Shown here: in pieces, positions 9,490 through 17,284 of the stretch
Position numbering within the stretch: the first letter of the stretch is position 1
Layout of the letters: each line of letters begins with the position of its first letter
DNA from: Massilia sp. R2A-15
GTDB taxonomy: Bacteria > Pseudomonadota > Gammaproteobacteria > Burkholderiales > Burkholderiaceae_D
Direction: 5' to 3'
DNA length: 64,000 nucleotides
Assembly: GCF_030704305.1 (NCBI RefSeq)
Contig: NZ_CP131935.1
Coordinates: 186,001 to 250,000 of the forward strand
Notes under the pieces: generated by a model
Seen by the model: the letters and a program-made list of their open reading frames with translations, nothing else
Told to the model about the DNA's origin: nothing
Database searches by the model: none
Position numbers and translations under genes: made by a program

Positions 9490-11775
9490 GTGAAGCAAGC
9501 CTTGCGGTATGGCGTGATCGTCGGCGGAGCTTTGGTCAGCATCCTGCTGTTCCTGCTCGCCACCGCGTCCGAAAATTCCAGCTTCCTCGACCGCTACTAT
9601 TCCTGGCTGCTCGGCCTGAACGCCGCCGTCGCCGGCGCGCTCCTGATCTTCGTGGTGGTCGCGCTGGGCCGCCTGTACGCACGCTTCAGGGCCGGCAAAT
9701 TCGGCTCGCGCCTGATGGCGCGCCTGGTGCTGCTGTTCGCCATGATCGGCATCCTGCCTGGCCTGGTGATCTTCCTGGTCTCGGTGCTGTTCGTGTCCAA
9801 TTCGATCGAATCGTGGTTCGACGTGAAGATCGAGGCCGCGCTCAAGTCCGGCCTCGACCTCGGGGTGGCGGCGCTCGACCAGGCGCTGGCCGAACTGGGC
9901 GCCAACACCCAGGTGGCCAGCGCCACGCTGGCCGGGCAGGACGGCCCGGCGTCGCAGGCGATCCTGAACCGCATCGTCAGCGAGCAGGACGGCATCCAGA
10001 GCGCGATGCTGGTGGACGCCGACGGCAAGCTGCTGGTGGCCGCGTCCGACGACAAGAACGCCAACATGGCGGCCGACCTGCCGACGCCGGCCATGATCAA
10101 GCAGGCCATGATGCCGAGCGGCTTCATGCAGTCCGAAGGCGGCATCGAGCGCGACTTCAAGGAAGCCGCATCTGCCGCCTCCGACGGGCTCGACGCGGCC
10201 ACCGGGCTGCGCATGCGCGCCGTGATGGCGGTGCCGGAGCCGCCGGGCACCGCGCCGCACTTCCTGCAGCTGCTGCAGTCGGTGCCGGTCAACCTGGCCA
10301 CCAACGCCGAGGTGCTGCGCAACGCCAACAGCGAATACAAGTCGCGCTTCGTGGCCCGCGTGGGCCTGCGCAAGATGTACATCGTGACGCTGACGCTGAC
10401 GCTGCTGCTGGCGATCTTCGGCGCCGTCGCCAGCGCCTTCCTGATCGCGTCTAACCTGGCGGCGCCGCTGCTGGTGCTGGCCGAAGGCACGCGCGCGGTG
10501 GCCGAGGGCGACCTGTCGCCGCGCCCGATCGTCGAAACGTCCGACGAACTGGGCACCCTGACCCAGTCGTTCAACGCCATGACCGGCCAGCTGTTCGAAG
10601 CGCGCAGCGCGGTCGAGCGCAACCGCGCCGCGCTGCAAAGCGCCAAGGTCCACCTCGAGTCGGTGCTTGCCAACATGTCGGCCGGCGTGATCGTGCTCGA
10701 CTCCGACTTCAACGTGGTCAACGCCAACGACGCGGCCGACCGCATCCTGCTCAGCGAGGTCGGCGCGCACCAGGGCCGCGCGCTGTCCGAGATCGAAGGC
10801 CTGGAAGTGTTCGCCGGCGCCGCCACGCGCGCCTTCTCGGCGCAGAGCGCGCAGTCGGCCGCCGGCGGCGCGCGCCAGCGCACCCACTGGCAGCAGGAGA
10901 TCGAGATCCCGCGCCGGGTCGGCACCGCGGACGACCACGACATCACCTTGCTGGCGCGCGGCTCGCGCCTGCCGGTGGGCGCCGGCAGCGGCTACATCGT
11001 GGTGTTCGACGATATCTCGGACGTGATCTCGGCCCAGCGCTCGGTGGCCTGGGGCGAGGTGGCGCGCCGGCTGGCGCACGAAATCAAGAACCCGCTGACG
11101 CCGATCCAGCTGTCGGCCGAACGCCTGCAGATGAAGCTGGAGGGCCACCTGGCGCCGGCCGACGCCGAGCTGCTCCACCGCAGCACCAGCACCATCGTCA
11201 ACCAGGTCGACGCGATGAAGCGCATGGTCGACGACTTCCGCGACTATGCCAAGGCGCCGCCGGCGGTGCTGCAGCGGCTCGACCTGAACCGCCTGATCGG
11301 CGACATCCTCGACCTGTACCTGGCCGGCGACGAGACCGACATCATCCACGCGAAGCTGGCGCCGGACCTGCCGGCGGTGATGGGCGACGCGACCCAGCTG
11401 CGCCAGGTGATCCACAACCTGCTGGCCAACGCGCAGGATGCGATGGGCGAGCGTCCGCCAGGCGCGCCGCCGGCCCGCATCGACCTGACCACCGAGGCGA
11501 TCTATTACCAGAACGCCGAGGGCGGGCAGGGCACCGCGGTGCGCCTGGCGATCGTCGACAACGGCCCGGGCTTCGCGCCGCGCATCCTGTCGCGCGCGTT
11601 CGAGCCCTACGTCACGTCGAAAGCGCGCGGCACCGGGCTGGGGCTGCCGATGGTGAAAAAAATCATCGATGAACACGGCGGACGCATCGACATCCAGAAC
11701 CGGCAGGACGGATCCGGCGCGTCGGTCCTGATTTTGCTGTTAAAGTTAGCGCCTGAGGCCGCAAATATGGCATAA
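9490..11775 (+). CDS. ntrY: NtrY-type membrane sensor histidine kinase
   Basis: 761 residues with a GTG start. Several N-terminal membrane helices (about residues 10-110) and one near 300-330 bracket a periplasmic sensor region. A HAMP domain (about 330-380, LVLAEGTRAVAEGDLSPRP), a PAS domain (about 385-500) and a kinase core follow. The H box is RRLAHEIKNPLTPIQLSAE with the phosphorylated His530. N box NLLANAQDAMGE and G boxes VDNGPGF and GTGLGLPMVKK are intact. It is expected to phosphorylate the regulator encoded next. NtrY is linked to nitrogen and redox control in other proteobacteria; the signal here is unknown. Confidence 0.9.
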   Translation: MKQALRYGVIVGGALVSILLFLLATASENSSFLDRYYSWLLGLNAAVAGALLIFVVVALGRLYARFRAGKFGSRLMARLVLLFAMIGILPGLVIFLVSVLFVSNSIESWFDVKIEAALKSGLDLGVAALDQALAELGANTQVASATLAGQDGPASQAILNRIVSEQDGIQSAMLVDADGKLLVAASDDKNANMAADLPTPAMIKQAMMPSGFMQSEGGIERDFKEAASAASDGLDAATGLRMRAVMAVPEPPGTAPHFLQLLQSVPVNLATNAEVLRNANSEYKSRFVARVGLRKMYIVTLTLTLLLAIFGAVASAFLIASNLAAPLLVLAEGTRAVAEGDLSPRPIVETSDELGTLTQSFNAMTGQLFEARSAVERNRAALQSAKVHLESVLANMSAGVIVLDSDFNVVNANDAADRILLSEVGAHQGRALSEIEGLEVFAGAATRAFSAQSAQSAAGGARQRTHWQQEIEIPRRVGTADDHDITLLARGSRLPVGAGSGYIVVFDDISDVISAQRSVAWGEVARRLAHEIKNPLTPIQLSAERLQMKLEGHLAPADAELLHRSTSTIVNQVDAMKRMVDDFRDYAKAPPAVLQRLDLNRLIGDILDLYLAGDETDIIHAKLAPDLPAVMGDATQLRQVIHNLLANAQDAMGERPPGAPPARIDLTTEAIYYQNAEGGQGTAVRLAIVDNGPGFAPRILSRAFEPYVTSKARGTGLGLPMVKKIIDEHGGRIDIQNRQDGSGASVLILLLKLAPEAANMA

Positions 11776-11873
11776 ACGCCGCTGCGCACATACAATCGCA
11801 CTTAGAATACCGTTTATCGACCGCTGCGCAGGGCGCATCCGGGGGGCGTATATCAAAGAAGGCATACACACAG

Positions 11874-12593
11874 ATGGCAAACATTCTCGTAGTTGATGAT
11901 GAAATGGGCATCCGCGAGCTGCTCTCGGAGATCCTGGGCGATGAAGGCCATGCGATCCAGCTCGCCGAAAACGCACAGCAGGCGCGCGACGCGCGCAATG
12001 CCGGCGCGCCGGACCTGGTGCTGCTCGACATCTGGATGCCCGACACCGACGGCGTGACCTTGCTCAAGGAGTGGCAGCGCGACGGCCTCCTGACCATGCC
12101 GGTCATCATGATGTCGGGCCATGCGACGATCGACACCGCGGTCGAGGCGACCCGAATCGGCGCGCTCAATTTCCTCGAAAAGCCGATCGCGCTGCAAAAG
12201 CTGCTCAAGGCGGTGCAGCAGGGCCTGACCCGCGCGCAGGAAGCGCCGCGCGCGCCGGTCGCCGCGGCGCGCCCGATGATCGCGCCCCAAGCCGAGGAGA
12301 GCGTCGCGCCGTCGGCGCTGTTCACGGCGCAGTCGCTGCAGTCGGCCGGCGCCGCGCCGCGCATGGGCGGCCTGCCGAACGGCGAGCAGCAGGGCCACAA
12401 CCTCAGTTTCGACCTGCCGCTGCGCGAGGCGCGCGACGCCTTCGAGCGCATGTATTTCGAACACCATCTCGGGCGCGAAGGCGGCAGCATGACGCGGGTG
12501 GCCGAAAAGACCGGCCTCGAACGTACCCACCTGTACCGCAAGCTCAAGCAGCTCGGCGTCGAGCCGGGCAAGCTGGCCAAAAAAGGCGGATGA
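11874..12593 (+). CDS. NtrX-like response regulator lacking the AAA+ sigma-54 domain
   Basis: 239 residues. A receiver domain (1-120) has the acidic pair D8/D9, phosphoacceptor D52 in LVLLDIWMPD, S81 and K103 in EKPI. It is followed by a roughly 70-residue Ala/Pro linker and a Fis-type helix-turn-helix at the C-terminus (GGSMTRVAEKTGLERTHLYRKLKQLG). The central AAA+ ATPase with GAFTGA and Walker motifs, normal in NtrX/NtrC, is absent. It probably binds DNA without directly activating sigma-54. It is 98 bases after ntrY, its likely partner kinase. Confidence 0.85.
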   Translation: MANILVVDDEMGIRELLSEILGDEGHAIQLAENAQQARDARNAGAPDLVLLDIWMPDTDGVTLLKEWQRDGLLTMPVIMMSGHATIDTAVEATRIGALNFLEKPIALQKLLKAVQQGLTRAQEAPRAPVAAARPMIAPQAEESVAPSALFTAQSLQSAGAAPRMGGLPNGEQQGHNLSFDLPLREARDAFERMYFEHHLGREGGSMTRVAEKTGLERTHLYRKLKQLGVEPGKLAKKGG

Positions 12594-12970
12594 CCGGCGG
12601 CGCCGCGCCGGCCCGGGTGATCACCACGCTGGTCACCGGCGCCGACGCCGGCGCGCGTGAGCGGCTGATCGCCGCGCAACTTACCTCGTCAAGCCATCCC
12701 GCCACCGCCGTCCTGCTCGAAGGTTTGCCTGACGGCCACACCATCCTTCTCCCTTCCGCCACCCTGTGGCTGGAACGCATCGCGCCCGGTTGCCTGTGCT
12801 GCACCGGCAATCTCGTTTTGCGTGTAACATTAAATCGTCTCCTGCGGCGTCGCCCCGAACGGTTGTATATCGGAGTGGCAACCACAGGTCACCTTGATCA
12901 GTTGAGATCGTGGCTTTTGCAAGCGCCATACGATCAGCTGTTGGAACTGACGCCGGACCTGCACCCTTGA
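12590..12970 (+). CDS. Small CobW-like protein lacking a P-loop
   Basis: 126 residues. It starts with ATG overlapping the regulator stop (ATGA), so it is translationally coupled. The sequence resembles the central part of CobW/COG0523 G3E GTPases: ALLEGLPDG-like strands, then GCLCCTGNLVLRVTLNRLLRRRPERLYIG, which carries the metal-binding CxCC motif of that family. The expected N-terminal GxxGxGKT P-loop is missing, so GTP hydrolysis is unlikely. It may be a reduced metallochaperone-like module. Function is not known. Confidence 0.6.
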   Translation: MTGGAAPARVITTLVTGADAGARERLIAAQLTSSSHPATAVLLEGLPDGHTILLPSATLWLERIAPGCLCCTGNLVLRVTLNRLLRRRPERLYIGVATTGHLDQLRSWLLQAPYDQLLELTPDLHP

Positions 12971-13052
12971 AATCGGACCGGCCAGCCCCACCTCGTTATG
13001 GAGGCGGAGCGGAACGTCAGCCTGCTTAACCGTCTGATCGAGAGGAGTCACC

Positions 13053-13310
13053 ATGAACATGATCTACAACAGCGAGCAGTACAGCGTCGTCGAGTTCGGC
13101 GTCGACCACAATCTCGAAGCCTTGCGTTTTGGCGGTTACGAGATCGTCGACAAGTCCGGCCGGCGCGAAGCGTTTATCGGTGGAAAGCTCGCCCAATCGT
13201 TCCGGCGCGACGTCAACAACCTGATCGCCAGCGAACCGACGATGGAAGAGATCGACGACTTCCTCGGCTCCTACGATTCACTGATGAGCCAGCCAGTGCT
13301 GCTGCACTAG
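13053..13310 (+). CDS. DUF3567 family protein
   Basis: 85 residues. A compact acidic protein (MNMIYNSEQYSVVEFG...) of the DUF3567 type, known from Burkholderiales and with no assigned function. A good ribosome binding site (GAGAGGAG, 13038-13045) precedes the ATG. The C-terminus MEEIDDFLGSYDSLMSQPVLLH is encoded again at 13513-13622 because the 3' 110 bases were duplicated together with the downstream spacer. Confidence 0.8.
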   Translation: MNMIYNSEQYSVVEFGVDHNLEALRFGGYEIVDKSGRREAFIGGKLAQSFRRDVNNLIASEPTMEEIDDFLGSYDSLMSQPVLLH

Positions 13311-13513
13311 GCACAACCCGAATGCGTCGTACCTGCGCACGCAGGTACCCATGCTGAGCGTAGCGTACTGGGAAAGCGTATTCAGCATGGGCACCTGCCT
13401 TCGCAGGTGCGACGACCGGTATTTCATCTGACATGGTATGCTCGATACCATGTGCCAACTCCTCGGAATGAACTGCAATGTCCCGACCGACATTGTCTTC
13501 AGCTTCACCGGCT
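13201..13513. repeat. Tandem duplication, copy 1 (312-bp unit)
   Basis: This unit covers the last 110 bases of the DUF3567 gene, a family A palindromic element and the first bases of the glutamine amidotransferase gene. The same unit recurs at 13513-13646 plus 14856-15034, interrupted by the IS110 element. The copies differ at about nine positions, for example around 13305 and 13364, so the duplication is not brand new. The junction at 13510-13514 fuses amidotransferase codons to DUF3567 codons. Confidence 0.85.
13325..13415. repeat. Family A palindromic (REP-like) element, copy 1
   Basis: Three nested or adjacent hairpins: GTACCTGC opposite GCAGGTAC (13329-13348), a long-range stem CATGCTGA/TCAGCATG around 13350-13390, and GCACCTGC-CTTC-GCAGGTGC (13391-13410). 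Read in reverse it would encode a VAPAKAGAHAE-like peptide, a known artefact of such repeats. Related elements lie at 14856, 17128 and 24305. Confidence 0.75.
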
Positions 13514-13536
13514 CCGGCGCGACGTCAACAACCTGA
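13450..13536 (+). pseudogene. Truncated 5' copy of the glutamine amidotransferase gene
   Basis: This encodes MCQLLGMNCNVPTDIVFSFTG, identical to the start of the intact gene at 14971, then shifts into DUF3567 sequence out of frame and stops after 28 codons. It includes the upstream start region, so it may still be transcribed. It cannot make an enzyme because only about 21 amidotransferase residues remain. It is a by-product of the tandem duplication. Confidence 0.85.
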
Positions 13537-13695
13537 TCGCCAGCGAACCGACGATGGAAGAGATCGACGACTTCCTCGGCTCCTACGATTCACTGATGAG
13601 CCAGCCAGTATTGCTGCACTAGGCACAGCCCGAATGCGTCGTACCTTATACGCTGTGGAACACGTTATGATTTCTGAGGACGCTTGGAAAACGAA

Positions 13696-13830
13696 GGGCA
13701 TGTAGGCTGAGTCGTACCCGAGGCTTCGAGCCTGTTGACGCAGATAAGCCGCATGTCCTTCCCTTTATCGCAGAGTGCGAACAGTATCTGAGGCTGCGAG
13801 CCTGTGTTCTTAAGGATGCACGAGATAAAG
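13696..13830 (+). ncRNA. Predicted bridge RNA of the IS110 element
   Basis: Two stem-loops are visible. The first has outer stem 13696-13708 with 13747-13758, apical hairpin AGGCT-TCG-AGCCT (13721-13733), and an internal loop. That loop contains GTCGTACC (13711-13718), identical to target bases 13638-13645, and CGCAG (13739-13743), complementary to CTGCG at 14854-14858. The second has outer stem CTTTATC/GATAAAG (13763-13769, 13824-13830), inner GTGC/GCAC, and apical AGGCT-GCG-AGCCT. Its loop contains ACAGTATCTG (13781-13790), identical to the right end at 14847-14856, and TAAG (13811-13814), complementary to CTTA at the left junction. This is the target-loop/donor-loop layout of bridge RNAs. 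Exact transcript ends are unknown. Confidence 0.75.
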
Positions 13831-13866
13831 TCCTAGCGAAATCACCAGCGGATGGGGGAGGCTGCC

Positions 13867-14841
13867 ATGGAAGTAGTCGGAATCGATATCGCAAAGCGTA
13901 AATTTGACTTGGCTTGGCTGTCGGGAAAAACGGGCAAGATTCGTAACAAGGCATTTGAAAATTCGCCCGTTGGCTTTCAGGCGCTTTGCGATTGGCTCGT
14001 CGAGCAGGGTATTTCGGCGAATGAGTGTCGCGTGGTGATGGAAGCGACCAGCCAGTATTACGAAGCTCTGGCGCATGCCATGTTTGACGCTGGATATTTG
14101 GTCAGCGTCGTCAATCCTTTGCAAATTAAAGCTTTTGGCCAATCTGAGATGCGCAGACAAAAGACTGACCGAGCTGATGCCGAGTTGATCGCCCGATTTG
14201 GCGAGCAATCCAAGAAGTTGGTCCTCTGGGAGCCTCCCGCGACGGAAGTGCGGGAGTTGCAGCGCCTCATCGCGCGCCTGGAAGCGGTTCAAGGCATGCA
14301 TGTGCAGGAGCAGAATCGGCGTCACGAAGCGGCGGGCCAAGCGTTGGAATCGGTCGATCGCATATTGCTGACTTTGAAGGAAGAGGAAGCATTATTGACG
14401 CAAAAAATCCGCGATCATATCGACCGCCACCCCGGACTGCGGAATCAACAGGAACTCCTACGCAGTATTCCCGGGGTGGGGGAACGGGTTAGCAGTTATT
14501 TTCTTGCGTGGCTTCCTGTAGACCGCTTTGATAATATCCGCCAGATGGTGGCGTTCGTAGGACTATCACCGGAACATAATCAGTCCGGCGATTCGGTGCA
14601 CGGCAAATCACACTTGTGCAAGCTAGGACATGGACGACTACGCAAAATATTGTACTGCCCGGCGATGACCGCGATTCGGTTCAATCCAGCTGCCCAAGCG
14701 CTCTACGCGCGACTTCGAGCTGCAGGCAAAGGGGGTAAAGTCGCGTTGGTCGCAGTCATGCGCAAGCTGATCCATTGGATGATGGCGGTACTGAAGAGTA
14801 ACGCACGCTTCGATCCAAAAATGGCGCTTGCAAAAAATTAG
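13867..14841 (+). CDS. IS110-family transposase (bridge-RNA-guided recombinase)
   Basis: 324 residues. The N-terminal RuvC-like DEDD domain has D7 (VGIDIAK), E59 (VVMEATSQYY), D101 and D104 (KTDRADAELIARF). A coiled coil (about 130-185) and the C-terminal Tnp domain follow, with helix-hairpin-like LLRSIPGVGERVS and the serine motif HNQSGDSVHGKSHL (S240 the likely nucleophile). Spacing is nearly that of IS621. ATG 13867 follows GGGGGAGG at 13854-13861; an in-frame ATG at 13852 is less likely. The gene is intact, so the element may be active. Confidence 0.92.
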   Translation: MEVVGIDIAKRKFDLAWLSGKTGKIRNKAFENSPVGFQALCDWLVEQGISANECRVVMEATSQYYEALAHAMFDAGYLVSVVNPLQIKAFGQSEMRRQKTDRADAELIARFGEQSKKLVLWEPPATEVRELQRLIARLEAVQGMHVQEQNRRHEAAGQALESVDRILLTLKEEEALLTQKIRDHIDRHPGLRNQQELLRSIPGVGERVSSYFLAWLPVDRFDNIRQMVAFVGLSPEHNQSGDSVHGKSHLCKLGHGRLRKILYCPAMTAIRFNPAAQALYARLRAAGKGGKVALVAVMRKLIHWMMAVLKSNARFDPKMALAKN

Positions 14842-14855
14842 GGACCACAGTATCT

Positions 14856-14936
14856 GCGCAGGCAGGTACCCATGCTGAGCGCAGAGTACTGGGAAAGCGT
14901 ATTCAGCATGGGCACCTGCCTTCGCAGGTGCGACGA
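14856..14936. repeat. Family A palindromic element, copy 2 (split by IS110)
   Basis: The right part of a family A element. The first stem GTACCTGCGCAGGCAGGTAC was cut by the IS110 insertion after its CCT; the long-range stem and the final GCACCTGC-CTTC-GCAGGTGC hairpin are intact. The left remnant is at 13638-13646. It lies just upstream of the amidotransferase start. Confidence 0.75.
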
Positions 14937-14970
14937 CCGGTATTCCACCTGACATGGTATGCTCGATACC

Positions 14971-15738
14971 ATGTGCCAACTCCTCGGAATGAACTGCAAT
15001 GTCCCGACCGACATTGTCTTCAGCTTCACCGGCTTCGCCAAGCGCGGCGGCCACACCGACACCCACCATGACGGCTGGGGCATCGCATTTTTCGAAGGGG
15101 CCGGCGTGCGCCATTTCGTCGACCACCAGGCCGCTGTCGAGTCGCCGATCGCGGAACTGATCAAGAATTACCCGATCAAATCGAAGAACGTCATCGCGCA
15201 CATCCGCAAGGCCACGCAAGGCCATGTCGCGCTGGAGAATTGCCATCCGTTCGTGCGGGAACTGTGGGGCCGCTACTGGGTGTTCGCCCACAACGGCGAC
15301 CTGAAGGAATTTGCGCCCTTGCTCGACGGCCCGTTCCGCCCCGTCGGCAACACCGACAGCGAACTGGCGTTCTGCTACCTCCTGCAGCAACTGCGCGCGC
15401 GCTTCGGCGACACGGCGCCGCCGCTGGACCAGTTGCGCGCTGCGCTGGCCGAACTGGTGGCCGGCATCGCCGCGCACGGCGCGTTCAACCTGATGCTGTC
15501 GGACGGCTCGGCCCTGTTCGCGCACTGCTCCACCAGGCTGTGCTACGTGGTGCGCCAGTACCCGTTCGTCACCGCCAGGCTGTCGGACGAGGACGTGAGC
15601 GTCGATTTTTCGCAAGTCACCACGCCCGAGGACCGGGTCGCCATCATCGTCACCGAGCCGCTGACCACCAACGAGACCTGGACCGAATTTCGCCCCGGCG
15701 AACTGAAAGTGTTTGTCGATGGCGCGCCGCTGGCGTAA
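14971..15738 (+). CDS. Class II glutamine amidotransferase (YafJ-type)
   Basis: 255 residues. An Ntn-type hydrolase domain that releases ammonia from glutamine. ATG 14971 is chosen rather than 14959 because it places the nucleophile Cys at position 2 (MCQLLGMN), exposed after Met removal as in the family. Further motifs are HHDGWG, HIRKAT, FAHNGDL and NTDSELAF. No acceptor domain is attached, as in YafJ/DUG3-type proteins, so the physiological substrate is uncertain. Its 5' end and promoter region were duplicated to 13438-13513. Confidence 0.85.
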   Translation: MCQLLGMNCNVPTDIVFSFTGFAKRGGHTDTHHDGWGIAFFEGAGVRHFVDHQAAVESPIAELIKNYPIKSKNVIAHIRKATQGHVALENCHPFVRELWGRYWVFAHNGDLKEFAPLLDGPFRPVGNTDSELAFCYLLQQLRARFGDTAPPLDQLRAALAELVAGIAAHGAFNLMLSDGSALFAHCSTRLCYVVRQYPFVTARLSDEDVSVDFSQVTTPEDRVAIIVTEPLTTNETWTEFRPGELKVFVDGAPLA

Positions 15739-15845
15739 TTGTTGGTCAAAAGAACAGAATATTTTTGCTTGCTTGATGACAAAAATTCACCAATGCAAGA
15801 GAATGGGGTAAAGTAAGCCCATTCTCCGTTCCTGCGACGACTGCG

Positions 15846-17123
15846 ATGACCGACTACGCCAGCACTTCCCACGCTTCGAAAGAATTCGGCGTGCGCGACT
15901 TCTACCTGGGGCGCCAGCCTATCCTGGACCGCAACCAGGCACTGTTCGGCTACGAGCTGCTGTTTCGCGGCGCGCCGGCGGGCGGCGCGAGCATCGCCAG
16001 CGGGATGTCGGCCACCGCCGCCGTCATCGCGCACGCGGGGCAGCTCGGGCTGGACCGGGTCATCGGCGACGCCCAGGCGTTCCTGAACGTCGATGCGGAC
16101 GTCCTGATGAGCGACATTTTCGTCTTCCTGCCGCGCGAAAAGCTGGTGCTCGAACTGGTCGACACGGTCGAGGCCAGCGCCGCGCTGGTGGACCGCATGG
16201 CGCAACTGGCCGGCCACGGCTTCCGCTTCGCCCTGGACGATGGCGCCGCCAACCCGGACTTCGAGCGGCTGCTGCCGATGGCCGATTTCATCAAGGTCGA
16301 CACGCGCGCGCTGACGCCGTCGGCGCTGCAGCAACTGGCGCCCCGCTTCAAGCGCGATAACAAGAAGCTGGTCGCCGAAAAGATCGAGACGCGCGCCGAG
16401 TACGACTGCTGCCGCGAGCTGGGCTTCGATTACTTCCAGGGGTACTACTTCTGCAAGCCGATGGTGATCGGCGGGCGCAAGCTGACGCCATCGCAGATGG
16501 CCATCACCCAGCTGTTGACGCTGGTGAGCTCGGATGCCGAGAACATCGAGATCGAACGCGCCGTCAAGGGCGACGTGACGCTGGCGCTGAACCTGCTGCG
16601 GCTGGTGAACACGCCGGCGGTCGGCATGCGCCAGAAGATCGACTCGGTCAGCCAGGCGCTGATCGTGCTGGGACGGCGCCAGTTGCAGCGCTGGCTGCAG
16701 ATCATGCTCTACGCCGACCCGGCGCAGCGCGGCCACAGCGCCTCGCCGCTGCTGATGCTCGCCACCACGCGCGGGCGCCTGCTCGAACTGCTGGCCAAGC
16801 GCCTGCGTCCGAGCCAGCGCAACGTCGCCGACGTCGCCTTCACGGTGGGCATCATGTCGCTGATGGACGCGCTGTTCGGCATGAAGATGGAGGAGATCGT
16901 GGCGCAGATCCCGGTGATCGACGAAGTGGCGGCGGCGCTGGTGCACCGCACCGGCTTCTTCGGCGAGCTGCTCAAACTGGCCGAATCGATCGAGCAGATG
17001 GAATCCGGCGAGGACATGGTGCTGCCGACGCTCAAGCAGCTGGCCATTTCCAGCGAAGAGCTGGTGGAGTTCGAAGTCGCCGCGTATTCGTGGAGCGACA
17101 ACGTGGTGCGCTACGCGATTTAG
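15846..17123 (+). CDS. EAL-HDOD domain signalling protein (YuxH-like)
   Basis: 425 residues. A degenerate EAL domain (about 15-210) starts FYLGRQPILDRNQALFGYELLFRG and contains FRFALDDGA and FIKVDTR. An HDOD domain (about 215-405) follows. The EAL signature is replaced by ELL and several metal ligands of active phosphodiesterases are not evident, so it may bind rather than hydrolyse cyclic-di-GMP. HDOD proteins act in signalling and motility; the partner is not encoded nearby. Followed by a family A repeat. Confidence 0.82.
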   Translation: MTDYASTSHASKEFGVRDFYLGRQPILDRNQALFGYELLFRGAPAGGASIASGMSATAAVIAHAGQLGLDRVIGDAQAFLNVDADVLMSDIFVFLPREKLVLELVDTVEASAALVDRMAQLAGHGFRFALDDGAANPDFERLLPMADFIKVDTRALTPSALQQLAPRFKRDNKKLVAEKIETRAEYDCCRELGFDYFQGYYFCKPMVIGGRKLTPSQMAITQLLTLVSSDAENIEIERAVKGDVTLALNLLRLVNTPAVGMRQKIDSVSQALIVLGRRQLQRWLQIMLYADPAQRGHSASPLLMLATTRGRLLELLAKRLRPSQRNVADVAFTVGIMSLMDALFGMKMEEIVAQIPVIDEVAAALVHRTGFFGELLKLAESIEQMESGEDMVLPTLKQLAISSEELVEFEVAAYSWSDNVVRYAI

Positions 17124-17127
17124 GCCT

Positions 17128-17196
17128 GTCGTACCTGCGCAGGCAGGTACCTAACTTATTCCGCTCAGCATGGGTGCCAGCCTTCGCTGGTACGAC
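17128..17196. repeat. Family A palindromic element, copy 3
   Basis: It begins GTCGTACCTGCGCAGG and keeps the first hairpin intact (17131-17150). A degenerated second half GGTGCCAGCCTTCGCTGGTACGAC-like sequence follows, with the long-range CTCAGCATGGG arm. It carries exactly the target bases read by the IS110 guide RNA and is unoccupied. Confidence 0.7.
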
Positions 17197-17284
17197 ATTC
17201 CCTGGCAAGTGGTGACAAATGTAATGGGCCAAGCCGTGCGCGGCCCGCTACACTTGCTTCACTGTCTATTCGGGGATCGCCGCC

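Larger units (their letters stand above)
13647..14853 (+). mobile_element. IS110-family insertion sequence (IS110 group, IS621-like)
   Basis: Comparison with the uninterrupted duplicate at 13334/13335 fixes both ends exactly. CT occurs at 13645-13646 and again at 14854-14855, with the element between and no longer target duplication. This matches IS110 chemistry with a CT core. The left end is a roughly 220-base non-coding region. The right end is only about 12 bases past the transposase stop, which is IS110-group rather than IS1111-group organisation. Short related ends are seen (ATACGCTGTGG left, ATACTGTGG as right-end complement). The target is a family A palindrome. Confidence 0.9.
13513..15034. 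repeat. Tandem duplication, copy 2, interrupted by the IS110 element
   Basis: Bases 13513-13646 match 13201-13334 and bases 14856-15034 match 13335-13513. The intervening 13647-14853 plus a duplicated CT core is the IS110 element. The DUF3567 tail in this copy (13513-13622) has no start of its own in the natural frame. Confidence 0.85.

Noticed and set aside
13407..13622. Chimeric 71-codon frame ending in the DUF3567 tail
   Set aside because: It arises only from the duplication junction. The first half is repeat plus out-of-frame amidotransferase sequence with no ribosome binding site.
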